This document shows positions 18,601-25,818 of a stretch of 64,000 bases of DNA, in pieces. A program made the position numbers and the translations under genes. Source of the DNA: G965195345 sp965277625 (GTDB taxonomy: Bacteria > Pseudomonadota > Gammaproteobacteria > CAKMZV01); NCBI GenBank assembly GCA_965277625.1, contig OZ255827.1:620001-684000 (forward strand), written 5' to 3'. The number at the start of each line of letters is the position of its first letter. The stretch's first letter is position 1. The notes below the pieces were generated by a model that did not search any database, was not told the origin of the DNA, and saw only the letters and a list, made by a program, of their open reading frames with translations.

Positions 18601-19002
18601 CGCTTTGCCCAAGCGCTCAATAAAGGTTGCAATGTTTAATTTGTGGCCGACTTCAAACTGAAATTGCTCGCCCGCCAACCACGAGGTGGGGGGTAAATAG
18701 TGCATGAATGTCTGAACGGCCACAATCAAGCACAATGGCTGTCCATTGACCAAATCGGCCAATACAGAAAGGCGCTTTGACACCAGATCGGCGGGTGGAG
18801 AAAAAGCATCATAAGGCAAAATTTCACGATCAGGAAACAACACGATCTTACAATCGGGGCGGAGCATTTGCAGTTCGCTCTCCAATCGCTTAGCCGCATG
18901 AATGTCTTTGGCAATAATCAGTGTTTGCTGATTTGGCGCCAGTGATTGTGCAATTTGATAGCCTTCAGCGCCTTGGGGTACGAGTCCGATGTGGTTAATC
19001 AT
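15604..19002 (-). CDS. mfd: Transcription-repair coupling factor Mfd
   Basis: DNA translocase that removes stalled RNA polymerase and recruits UvrA to the lesion. About 1132 residues, typical. The N-terminal UvrB-like module holds LFPDREILPYDAFSPP. The RNA-polymerase-interacting domain begins at PVVHADQGVGRFNGL. The translocase has Walker A GDVGFGKT near 615, DEEH in IDEEHRFGVKQ near 714, and QLRGRVGRSDHQAYAYL as motif VI. A C-terminal TRCF domain follows. The ATG at 19002 is preferred; a TTG five codons upstream is possible. uvrC lies in the same gene run. Confidence 0.96.
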   Translation of the reverse strand: MINHIGLVPQGAEGYQIAQSLAPNQQTLIIAKDIHAAKRLESELQMLRPDCKIVLFPDREILPYDAFSPPADLVSKRLSVLADLVNGQPLCLIVAVQTFMHYLPPTSWLAGEQFQFEVGHKLNIATFIERLGKAGYVRTQTVEQPREFASRGFLFDVFPMGQHLPFRIEFFDDEIENIRIFNPDTQRTLEHVTKIDLLPAHEFTLTADAIRHFRNQFIDHFEVDSRSNIYQSISDGKPFMGIEAFIPWLHPNGCESLLNYLQPTAHHIICEGVWLGAKRFYKDCQDRYNNRRSLAQPSLPPETLFFEPKLLKATLTERPHTSLHTARQTIAQHTVNAPLRPIGANAINGIQTLINLSDLKAQNIICCLESRRSLEHCQRAFGQLGVVSQQVERWQDALLMNVEKQGVSLMIAPFLRGFFDKDQSRLVLTQYELFGDEAMVEPKHVNMQRRVHHDFQTALHNLSQLELGAPVVHADQGVGRFNGLQTLDINGQMQDFICLLYADNDKFYLPIHDLDLLSPYVGNSDLAPLHKLGATRWNKEKEKAQKKAEDVAAQLLEVYAKREAREGLGIEVTDDYPRFADEFSFVETPDQAQTIQAVIDDLAQIKSMDRLVCGDVGFGKTEVAIRAAFIAAMAGKQVAILVPTTLLANQHYQNISDRFSHWSIRVGLVSRLQSNATNKKTLEALANNQLEVLIGTHRLLQPDVTFCQLGLVIIDEEHRFGVKQKERFKAMRAEVNILTMTATPIPRTLNMAFSKLRDISIIASPPPNRVAIQTFVREWDQALIKEAISREIYRGGQVFFIHNDISSIERMRRTLLELMPDLDVGIAHGQMPEKEMEVVMEAFYHQHQQVLLCTTIVENGIDIPNANTIIINRADKFGLAQLHQLRGRVGRSDHQAYAYLFVPSLSLLKGDARKRLDTIAKAQDLGSGFQLAIQDLEIRGAGELLGDQQKGHIQLIGFNLYMEMLERAINNMSDQDLQSDAPVQAKPLELNLGVNALIPADYIDDVPTRLNLYQRINQTHDTDQLLDIRHELIDRYGRLPDECEHLFQTHLLKHLARSIGLEKIYANDQQLQLQFKTDAPINTPVLIRQIQQNPEHWRLRNATTLVIQQSSDTFEQRYHQLTEIINMLSPEG

Positions 19003-19113
19003 AAAGATTTTTGTCAAATATTAATGGTTTTATGGACACTGAAAAGACTGACTGGGTCGTATATGAATGGCATCCATTGATTGCGCAAAACGCGGAATCA
19101 CGAGTCCGGTCTT

Positions 19114-19137
19114 GTCGTTCATGCGCGCATGAACGAC
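19114..19137. repeat. Perfect 24-base palindrome between mnmE and mfd
   Basis: GTCGTTCATGCG is followed at once by its exact reverse complement, giving a 12-bp inverted repeat with no spacer. It sits in the 169-base gap between mnmE and mfd. No T-run follows on either strand, so it is not a standard intrinsic terminator. As a loopless palindrome it could be a dimeric-protein site, an extruding cruciform or a single copy of a dispersed repeat. Confidence 0.7.
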
Positions 19138-19171
19138 GTTCTTTGCACTATAGGATCAGGGCGCTTTCCTT

Positions 19172-20491
19172 TCATTTTCCAATGCAGAACTTGGTGAAAA
19201 TATCACCCAACAAATCATCTGCCAATACTTGCCCTGAAATCTCACCAAGCGCAGTAGCGGCCAAGGACAGTTCTTCTGCCAACAATTCTCCCTGACGTTG
19301 TTGTAAAAGTTGGTGTGCGCTTTGAAGATGGTTGGTGGCGCGTTCTATGGCTGATAAGTGGCGACTGCGGACGCTGTACAAACCTTCTTGCGGCTTGTAA
19401 TCAACCGTGGCGCAAATCCGATGTTTGAGTTCATCTAAGCCAATGCCCGTCTTGGCAGAAATGACCATGGCATCGGCGGGCACAACAAAATCATTGTGCA
19501 AATCGAGTTTATTAAATACCTTAATGAGCTTATCTTCAGGGAGTTCAAGGTTCTGCCAAATTGGATTGGATTCACCCGCTTCGGCTAATACCAGGACGAG
19601 GTCTGCTTGGTTGATGCTATGCCAAGCTCTTTTGATGCCTTCTTGTTCAATGGCATCATCGCTGTTTCGTAAACCAGCGGTGTCGTTGAAATGCACACTG
19701 AGCCCCTGTATTTGCACAGTGACTTGAACCACATCTCTGGTTGTGCCAGCTGTTTCAGAGACGATGGCACTGTCTCGTTCGGTTAATGCATTGAGCAAAC
19801 TTGATTTGCCGACATTTGGTTGACCGATGATGGTCGCTTCTATCCCCTCGTTTAAACGTTGCCCACTTTGTGCACTATGGGACAGTGCTTGCAAGGTTTG
19901 TTGCACTTGATTAAAGTTGTTACGCAGGTTTTGGTCTGAAAGGAAGTCAATTTCTTCTTCGGGAAAATCAATGGCCGATTCAACCCAAATCCTGAGAGAA
20001 TGAATTTGTTCTGTGAGCGAAGAAACTTCGCGATTGAATCCGCCTTGTAAACTGTTTTGGGCGGCCTTGGTCGCTTGTTCCGAGCCAGCATGAATCAAAG
20101 CCATAATGGCTTCTGCCTGATCTAGGCTGAGTTTGTCATTGAGAAAAGCGCGTTGGGAAAATTCACCCGCTTGGGCGGCTCCTGCCCCCAATTCAAATAA
20201 CCTTTGCAAAATACGATTGAGAACAATGGGCCCGCCATGCGCTTGTATTTCTATGATGTCTTCGCCAGTAAATGAATTGGGCGCTGGGAACGACAACAAC
20301 AGACCCGAATCAATAATGATTGAGTCAGCATCATAAAAATTGGCATGGTGGGCGTATCGAGGCTTGGGGCGTATTTGGCTGATCTTTTGGCCGATGGTCA
20401 GCGCTTTCTTGCCACTGATGCGAATGATTCCAATACCGCCAAATCCGGGCGGGGTTGCAATGGCAGCAATGGTGGTATTAGAAGGTTCCAA
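19172..20491 (-). CDS. mnmE: tRNA uridine-5-carboxymethylaminomethyl modification GTPase MnmE
   Basis: GTPase that, with MnmG, installs the cmnm5 group at wobble U34 of several tRNAs. 439 residues. The N-terminal folate-binding domain opens AAIATPPGFGGIGIIRISG. The G domain has IGQPNVGKSSLL near residues 222-233, DTAGLR as G3 and FNKLDLH as G4. The chain ends in the invariant C-I-G-K with its catalytic cysteine. The start codon is TTG; no ATG fits the conserved N-terminus. It lies downstream of yidC, the usual place. Confidence 0.96.
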   Translation of the reverse strand: MEPSNTTIAAIATPPGFGGIGIIRISGKKALTIGQKISQIRPKPRYAHHANFYDADSIIIDSGLLLSFPAPNSFTGEDIIEIQAHGGPIVLNRILQRLFELGAGAAQAGEFSQRAFLNDKLSLDQAEAIMALIHAGSEQATKAAQNSLQGGFNREVSSLTEQIHSLRIWVESAIDFPEEEIDFLSDQNLRNNFNQVQQTLQALSHSAQSGQRLNEGIEATIIGQPNVGKSSLLNALTERDSAIVSETAGTTRDVVQVTVQIQGLSVHFNDTAGLRNSDDAIEQEGIKRAWHSINQADLVLVLAEAGESNPIWQNLELPEDKLIKVFNKLDLHNDFVVPADAMVISAKTGIGLDELKHRICATVDYKPQEGLYSVRSRHLSAIERATNHLQSAHQLLQQRQGELLAEELSLAATALGEISGQVLADDLLGDIFTKFCIGK

Positions 20492-20547
20492 AACGAATTT
20501 AGATTGTTAGAAAAACACTAAGATGTTTGGTTCATCCTCAGTGGAAG

Positions 20548-22215
20548 CTATTCCCCTCGTTCAACGCGCTTGGTGATGGCCCATTGTTGAGCGATGGAAA
20601 GGATGTTATTGGTCACCCAATAAACCACCAGTCCAGCAGGGAAAAATAGGAAAAACACGGTAAATACGACGGGTAGGAATTGCATCACTTTGGCTTGAAT
20701 GGGGTCGGTAGGAGCCGGGTTTAGACGCTGTTGAAACCACATGGAAATGCCCATCATCAGAGGCAAAATAAAATAAGGGTCAGCGATGCTCAGATCGTGG
20801 ATCCATAAAATAAACGGCGCTTGGCGTAATTCAACGCTTTCAATAAGTACCCAATAGAGGCTAATGAACACGGGAATTTGCACCAAAACGGGTAAGCACC
20901 CACCGAGTGGGTTGACTTTTTCTTCTTTGTAGATGCTCATCATCTTTTTATTCAAAGCCTGCTTGTCATCACCGTATCGCTCTTTTAACTGCTGAATGCG
21001 TGGTGTCAGCTTGCGTAATTTCGCCATTGATCTATAGCTTTTTTCTGACAATTTAAAGAACAGCAACTTGATCAGTAGGGTGACAATAATGATTGAAAAG
21101 CCCCAATTACCCACCCAAGATTGGATGTTTTTTAACAACCAAAAGACGGGGGCAGCAATGACGTGAAATACCCCATAATCAACGGCAAAATCCAAGGCCT
21201 CATGAACTTCAACCAATCTTTTCTGTTCGGTCGGTCCAACAAAAAAAGTTTGTTCATAGTTGCCGACACTGCCGGGTGCTACGGTGATTTTTTGACCTCT
21301 ATAACCGACGTAAAATCGATCTTCAATTTTTCGAGCATAGAGTTTGACGGATTCATTTGGATTAGGGATGATGGCGGATAAAAAGTAGTGTTGTAGCATG
21401 GCCAACCAGCTGTCGGTCACATCACGATTTAAACTTTCGTGGGTTTGACCATTGCCACCTTCAATGTCATCAAAGTCTATCTTTTGGTATTTATCTTCAG
21501 GGGTATAGACCGCTGGACCTGAATAGGTGTAGATGAAATTTTGTGATTCGTCAGGCGGCCGCTTACGCATAATTTGAGCGTAGGGATTGCCGTGCCAGTT
21601 TTCCTCGGAACTGTTTTCTATGGTGGTATTGACCGTAATGGCGTAGCTGTCGGGTTTGAAAATAAATGTTTTGGTGACCTTTATGCCGTCTTTTTGCCAA
21701 GTGAGGGGCACCTCTAAGGTTTGTCCAGGGGTTGATTTATAGTTTTTTTGAGGGCTGGTAAATGGACTGTTGTGATTGGGCGCTTCGCCGTGTGAAGACA
21801 AACCAGTTTGGAGCATGTAGCGATTTTTTGAAAACAATTCAGTGGGTATGCCCTTGTTTTCAATGCTAATGGGATATTTCTTCAATGCACTCCGTTCAAT
21901 GCTGCCACCTCTGCCGATGACCATGAGATACTCATCAGTTTCAATGGTGATGGCTTCTTCATCTGAAACAATGTCAGCGACACTGGCAATTTCTGGTTGA
22001 TCGTCCTCAATAATTTCGGGGACGTCATCGACTATTTCAGTGGATTGTTGAGCGCTTTGGTTTTCTGTAGAACTGGATTGCGCTGAAGTTGATTGCTCAG
22101 ACTGTGATAGGTAAGTACCGTTGGATCGCGCTTGTTTGAATTCCAAAAAATTCATAACCAACCAAGTCACGCTCACAAGAAACAGGGCTAACCAAAACCA
22201 ACGTAATTGATCCAT
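20548..22215 (-). CDS. yidC: Membrane protein insertase YidC
   Basis: Inner-membrane insertase that works alone or with SecYEG. 555 residues, the long gram-negative form. The N-terminal signal-anchor helix (about 7-23) is followed by a low-complexity linker rich in Ser, Gln and Glu. The large periplasmic P1 domain (about 90-340) precedes the insertase core (from GNWGFSIIIVTLLIKLLFF) with the remaining membrane helices. The ATG overlaps the rnpA stop by one base (TAATG). yidD, normally between rnpA and yidC, is absent. Confidence 0.96.
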   Translation of the reverse strand: MDQLRWFWLALFLVSVTWLVMNFLEFKQARSNGTYLSQSEQSTSAQSSSTENQSAQQSTEIVDDVPEIIEDDQPEIASVADIVSDEEAITIETDEYLMVIGRGGSIERSALKKYPISIENKGIPTELFSKNRYMLQTGLSSHGEAPNHNSPFTSPQKNYKSTPGQTLEVPLTWQKDGIKVTKTFIFKPDSYAITVNTTIENSSEENWHGNPYAQIMRKRPPDESQNFIYTYSGPAVYTPEDKYQKIDFDDIEGGNGQTHESLNRDVTDSWLAMLQHYFLSAIIPNPNESVKLYARKIEDRFYVGYRGQKITVAPGSVGNYEQTFFVGPTEQKRLVEVHEALDFAVDYGVFHVIAAPVFWLLKNIQSWVGNWGFSIIIVTLLIKLLFFKLSEKSYRSMAKLRKLTPRIQQLKERYGDDKQALNKKMMSIYKEEKVNPLGGCLPVLVQIPVFISLYWVLIESVELRQAPFILWIHDLSIADPYFILPLMMGISMWFQQRLNPAPTDPIQAKVMQFLPVVFTVFFLFFPAGLVVYWVTNNILSIAQQWAITKRVERGE

Positions 22216-22562
22216 TAGGCTTGATTCCTTTGTAAAAACAGAGTGCGTAATTCGGCTCCAAGCTGAGCGTTGTCAAGATGAACCGATTTAGGGGAGGCGA
22301 TAACAATCATATCTTTTGGGCTTAAGTGGTGTTGATTGATTCGAAAATTTTCACGTGCTACTCTTTTTAAGCGATTCCTTTGCCAAGCTTTTTTGGATAC
22401 TTTGTTTTTACTGATGATCACACCCAATCTTGCATGACCCAGTGTATTACTGCAACTTAATAGTGTCCAGCCTTTACTCCGACACACTTCTGCGCGATTA
22501 AATACCCTTTTAAATGAATCTTCATCATTTAATCTGAGCGATTGTGAAAATGCCAGAGACAC
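22215..22562 (-). CDS. rnpA: Ribonuclease P protein component
   Basis: Protein cofactor of RNase P, which matures the 5-prime ends of tRNAs. 115 residues, basic. The RNR motif is present as WQRNRLKRVARENFRI, and the N-terminal central-cleft strand RVFNRAEVCRS matches the family. Translation appears to start at GTG 22562, since SLAFSQSLRLNDEDSFKRVF aligns with other RnpA N-termini. It follows rpmH by 17 bases and overlaps yidC by one base. The RNase P RNA gene is not in this window. Confidence 0.94.
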   Translation of the reverse strand: MSLAFSQSLRLNDEDSFKRVFNRAEVCRSKGWTLLSCSNTLGHARLGVIISKNKVSKKAWQRNRLKRVARENFRINQHHLSPKDMIVIASPKSVHLDNAQLGAELRTLFLQRNQA

Positions 22563-22579
22563 TGGCGCAGAATATTTTA

Positions 22580-22714
22580 TTAAACGCTCAAGCGCTTTCT
22601 ACCTTTTGCGCGTCGAGCATTGATAATAGACCGACCACCATTGGTGGACATGCGACTGCGAAAGCCGTGAGTACGTTTTCTTTTAATTGTGCTGGGCTGA
22701 TACGTTCGTTTCAT
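22580..22714 (-). CDS. rpmH: 50S ribosomal protein L34
   Basis: A 44-residue ribosomal protein of the large subunit. The frame reads MKRTYQPSTIKRKRTHGF and continues to KGRKRLSV, the full L34 signature. It lies 16 bases downstream of prkB rather than next to dnaA, the usual neighbour on the other side of rpmH in many bacteria. No clear ribosome-binding site is visible before the ATG. Confidence 0.97.
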   Translation of the reverse strand: MKRTYQPSTIKRKRTHGFRSRMSTNGGRSIINARRAKGRKRLSV

Positions 22715-22730
22715 TTTGATTTAATAGACT

Positions 22731-23669
22731 CTATTTGACTGAGGCGGCATTGTATTGCTTTGAAGCGCTTTCGTCAAGCAGCTTTGACACAGAAATGAGT
22801 TTTTTAATGGCAGGGTAGATTAACAAATCCACAGATGTGAGGAGGTGTTGACCAGGAACGACCAAAGTTTGCTCGTTACTCATAAAAGTGCCTTTAATTT
22901 TATCCAATACCGATTGAACGTCAAACATGGGCGATCTGAGGGTGATGACCGCCAAGGATTCTTCGGGTTTTGGTGGTGGTTTGGGATTACCGTATGAAAC
23001 GGGGTTGCCCGTATCAACCAAGGGGACGCGATGAATGCTGATGTGCGTTCGATCAAATTGCGGCGTTATGAATTCCACATAGTCTTCCATGCGTTCCAAT
23101 ATAACTTGTGTGGCCTGCTCAGGCGTATAAGGGCGTTCATAACTGTCGCGCCATATTTTTTGCATCCATTCAATGTTGATGCAAGGCACAACGCCAACCA
23201 ATAGATCGACATTTTGAAAAACATTGGCTGTTTTGGTCATCGCCCCACCGTGTAATCCCTCATAAAACAGCAAGTCCGTTCCTTTGGGCAGGGTTTCCCA
23301 GGGGGTAAAATGTCCTGGTTCGGTGACAACACCCAACCGCTCATTGTGTTCTTGTGCCTCTGTTTCATTATGAACGTAGAAACGAATGTCCCCAGTGCCT
23401 GAGACGCCATATTCATAGAACAGATTTTCTAATTTTTTTAGATGATTGGCTTGCTCGCAGTAGTGGGTGAACACGCGCTTATGGAAACGTTTGGATTCGG
23501 AGACTTTGGCGCGCATTTCTAAACGGTTATAACGGTGAAAACTATCACCTTTGACCATGCCAACGTTTAAAGACTCTCGTTTAAAAATGGTCTTAAACGC
23601 ACTTTCTATGGTCGATGTGCCAGCACCACTGGCACCAGTAATGGCTATAACGGGGTGTTTTTCTGACAT
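22731..23669 (-). CDS. prkB: Phosphoribulokinase (PrkB-type)
   Basis: Class-I phosphoribulokinase family, which phosphorylates ribulose-5-phosphate. From the ATG at 23669 it has 312 residues; a TTG at 23723 would add 18 that do not resemble the family. The P-loop ITGASGAGTST is near residues 9-19, followed by VKGDSFHRYNR. DLLFYEGLHGG and YERPYTPEQA are typical. There is no RuBisCO here, and the E. coli PrkB group also occurs in non-autotrophs with unclear function. It sits between xseB and rpmH. Confidence 0.9.
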   Translation of the reverse strand: MSEKHPVIAITGASGAGTSTIESAFKTIFKRESLNVGMVKGDSFHRYNRLEMRAKVSESKRFHKRVFTHYCEQANHLKKLENLFYEYGVSGTGDIRFYVHNETEAQEHNERLGVVTEPGHFTPWETLPKGTDLLFYEGLHGGAMTKTANVFQNVDLLVGVVPCINIEWMQKIWRDSYERPYTPEQATQVILERMEDYVEFITPQFDRTHISIHRVPLVDTGNPVSYGNPKPPPKPEESLAVITLRSPMFDVQSVLDKIKGTFMSNEQTLVVPGQHLLTSVDLLIYPAIKKLISVSKLLDESASKQYNAASVK

Positions 23670-23733
23670 GAATGCGGTTTTTTCAAAGGTTGAGTGTGCG
23701 TTTGTTGTTGTTTCAAAGGGCAAATATCAAAGC

Positions 23734-23952
23734 TTAGATCGTTTGGTCATCATCGGAAGTTTCAAGTTTTTGCGCCAAGGCTTTTTCAACTTCGTCTAAA
23801 CGCGCTTTGCAAGCGGTAAAGGCTTTGGAAGCCTGCTCAACCATTGGGACTAAGCTGTCAATGTCGATGTCTTCTTCGTTTTGTAGTTGATCGGCAATTT
23901 TTTCCAATATGGCATAGTTCTCTTTATAGCTTTTGGGGTCATCAGTACGCAT
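23734..23952 (-). CDS. xseB: Exodeoxyribonuclease VII small subunit
   Basis: Small helical subunit of ExoVII, which degrades single-stranded DNA with XseA. 72 residues, with the family pattern NYAILEKIADQLQNEEDIDID and then ARLDEVEKAL with an acidic tail. XseB is usually next to ispA/dxs or xseA; here it lies between uvrC and prkB, and xseA is not in the window. The DNA-repair neighbours uvrC and recB suit its role. Confidence 0.88.
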   Translation of the reverse strand: MRTDDPKSYKENYAILEKIADQLQNEEDIDIDSLVPMVEQASKAFTACKARLDEVEKALAQKLETSDDDQTI

Positions 23953-23989
23953 TATTTTAGTGCCTCATTGTTTAGGTTCATTCGTCGTT

Positions 23990-25810
23990 TCAGTGGTAGT
24001 AGTCGTAAATCCGTTTGGCCAAAGCTTTGCTCACGCCAGAAACATTGATTAAATCTTGTTCAGCGGCCTCTTGTATGGGCTTTAAGCCACCAAAATGCGT
24101 GATTAACCGTTGTCTGGTTTTATGGCCAATGCCTTCAATGTCCTCCAATCGTGACTGGGTCATGGCTTTTTGTCGTTTTTTACGATGCCCGCTGATGGCA
24201 AACCGATGTGCCTCGTCACGGATGTATTGTAATAAATGAAAAGCCGGGGCAGTCGGTAAAATATCAATGGTGTCATTATTATGCGCCCAAATGAAAGTTT
24301 CTTCACCAGATTTTCGTGCTTCGCCTTTAGCAATGCACAACATGGGAATACTCGTCAAACCCAATTCTTGCATGATGGTCAAAGCGATCTTCGCTTGTCC
24401 TTTGCCACCATCTATGACGATGAGGTCAGGCAATTTACCTTCTTCATTGAGTAATCGCGAGTAGCGCCGTTCCAATACTTGGCGCATGGCGGCGTAATCA
24501 TCGCTTTGTTGGATGCCCTCGATATTGAAGCGTCTATAGTCTTGAACGTGCGGTTGGGCATTCTCAAAAACCACACAGGAGGCTTTGGTGAATTGGCCAC
24601 TGGTATGACTGATGTCAAAGCATTCCATACGGGTCGGCGGTTCGGGTAGCTGCAGTTGATTCTGTAAATCGAGCAGTCGTTGTTGCGCAGATTCAGTGCT
24701 CTGATTCACTTGGCTTAAGGCGAGTGTGGCGTTGTGCGTGGCCAGATGCATCCAATTGGCCCTTTCAGATCGTAAACTGTATTTGAATTGGGTGTGGGCT
24801 TGCCACTGGGCAAAAAGCGCAGACTGGATCATTTGTGGTTGATCTAAGCGTTCGGACAGCAGTATTTCCTTTGGCGGTCTGGTGGCAAAATAGTGCTGCA
24901 TCAGAAAACGATGTAGCACGGCTTTACTGGATTCGCCTTCGCCATTTTTAGGCAAAAAAGGCTTGCCTCCAAGATATTTGCCGTTACGAATAAAGGCTAA
25001 GTAAATAAGGTGCGTTGATTTTGCTTCTAAGGTGACAACAATGTCTGCATCTAAATTAGAATTGGCGCCTTCAACCTTCTGGTTTTGATTCATCACCGAT
25101 TGTAGGGTGGAGAGCTGATCGCGATACTGAGCTGCTTGCTCAAACTCTAATGATTCACTACAGTGAGTCATGGCTTGCTCTAATTCCTGAACCAACTGCT
25201 TCTCGTGACCTTTGAAAAAATCAATGGTGCGTTTAACATCTTTGTTGTAGTCTTCGGTCGAAATCAGGCCAACGCATGGACCGTGACAGCGTTTGATTTG
25301 ATACTGCAAACAAGGTCGGGTTCGATTAGCGAAAACACTGTCCTCACATTGCCTGACTGGGAAGATTTTTTGGATCAGCCGCAGGCTTTGATGGACGGCA
25401 TGGGCATTGGGGTATGGTCCAAAGTACAGCCCTTTTTTATTCTGTGCGCCACGATGATAAGACAATCTTGGGAAATCGCCCGCGGAAAGAAACACATAAG
25501 GATAACTTTTGTCATCGCGGAATAAGATGTTGTAGCGGGGCCGATGACTTTTAATGAGATTGTTTTCTAATATCAGTGCTTCAGCCTCGTTATGGGTCAC
25601 AATGATTTTCAAACGATGGGCTTGATTCATCATGGCTTGCGTTTTTGGGGCAAGTCCTTGTTTTCTAAAATATGACTGAATGCGATGACTTAGAATCTTG
25701 GCTTTACCAACGTAAAGAATGGTGTCATTTTGTGCTAAGAATTGGTAAACCCCTGGCGATTTCGGGACTTTCTGGGCATCAAAATTTGTCTGAATGTCTT
25801 CAAAAACCAT
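23990..25810 (-). CDS. uvrC: Excinuclease ABC subunit C
   Basis: Dual-incision nuclease of nucleotide excision repair. From the ATG at 25810, nine bases after the recB stop, it has 606 residues. Domains in order: GIY-YIG nuclease (SPGVYQFLAQNDTILYVGKA near 17-36), UvrB-interacting UVR helix pair (SLEFEQAAQYRDQL near 200), RNase-H-like nuclease (MECFDISHTSG and IDGGKGQAKIA), and two helix-hairpin-helix units at the end (EGIGHKTRQRL and SGVSKALAKRIYDYY). An upstream in-frame start inside recB is less likely. uvrC is elsewhere often paired with uvrY or pgsA. Confidence 0.96.
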   Translation of the reverse strand: MVFEDIQTNFDAQKVPKSPGVYQFLAQNDTILYVGKAKILSHRIQSYFRKQGLAPKTQAMMNQAHRLKIIVTHNEAEALILENNLIKSHRPRYNILFRDDKSYPYVFLSAGDFPRLSYHRGAQNKKGLYFGPYPNAHAVHQSLRLIQKIFPVRQCEDSVFANRTRPCLQYQIKRCHGPCVGLISTEDYNKDVKRTIDFFKGHEKQLVQELEQAMTHCSESLEFEQAAQYRDQLSTLQSVMNQNQKVEGANSNLDADIVVTLEAKSTHLIYLAFIRNGKYLGGKPFLPKNGEGESSKAVLHRFLMQHYFATRPPKEILLSERLDQPQMIQSALFAQWQAHTQFKYSLRSERANWMHLATHNATLALSQVNQSTESAQQRLLDLQNQLQLPEPPTRMECFDISHTSGQFTKASCVVFENAQPHVQDYRRFNIEGIQQSDDYAAMRQVLERRYSRLLNEEGKLPDLIVIDGGKGQAKIALTIMQELGLTSIPMLCIAKGEARKSGEETFIWAHNNDTIDILPTAPAFHLLQYIRDEAHRFAISGHRKKRQKAMTQSRLEDIEGIGHKTRQRLITHFGGLKPIQEAAEQDLINVSGVSKALAKRIYDYYH

Positions 25811-25818
25811 GGCTTCGA

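Noticed and set aside
22580..23733. Chromosomal origin next to rpmH
   Set aside because: No dnaA gene, no cluster of DnaA-box sequences and no AT-rich unwinding region are visible.
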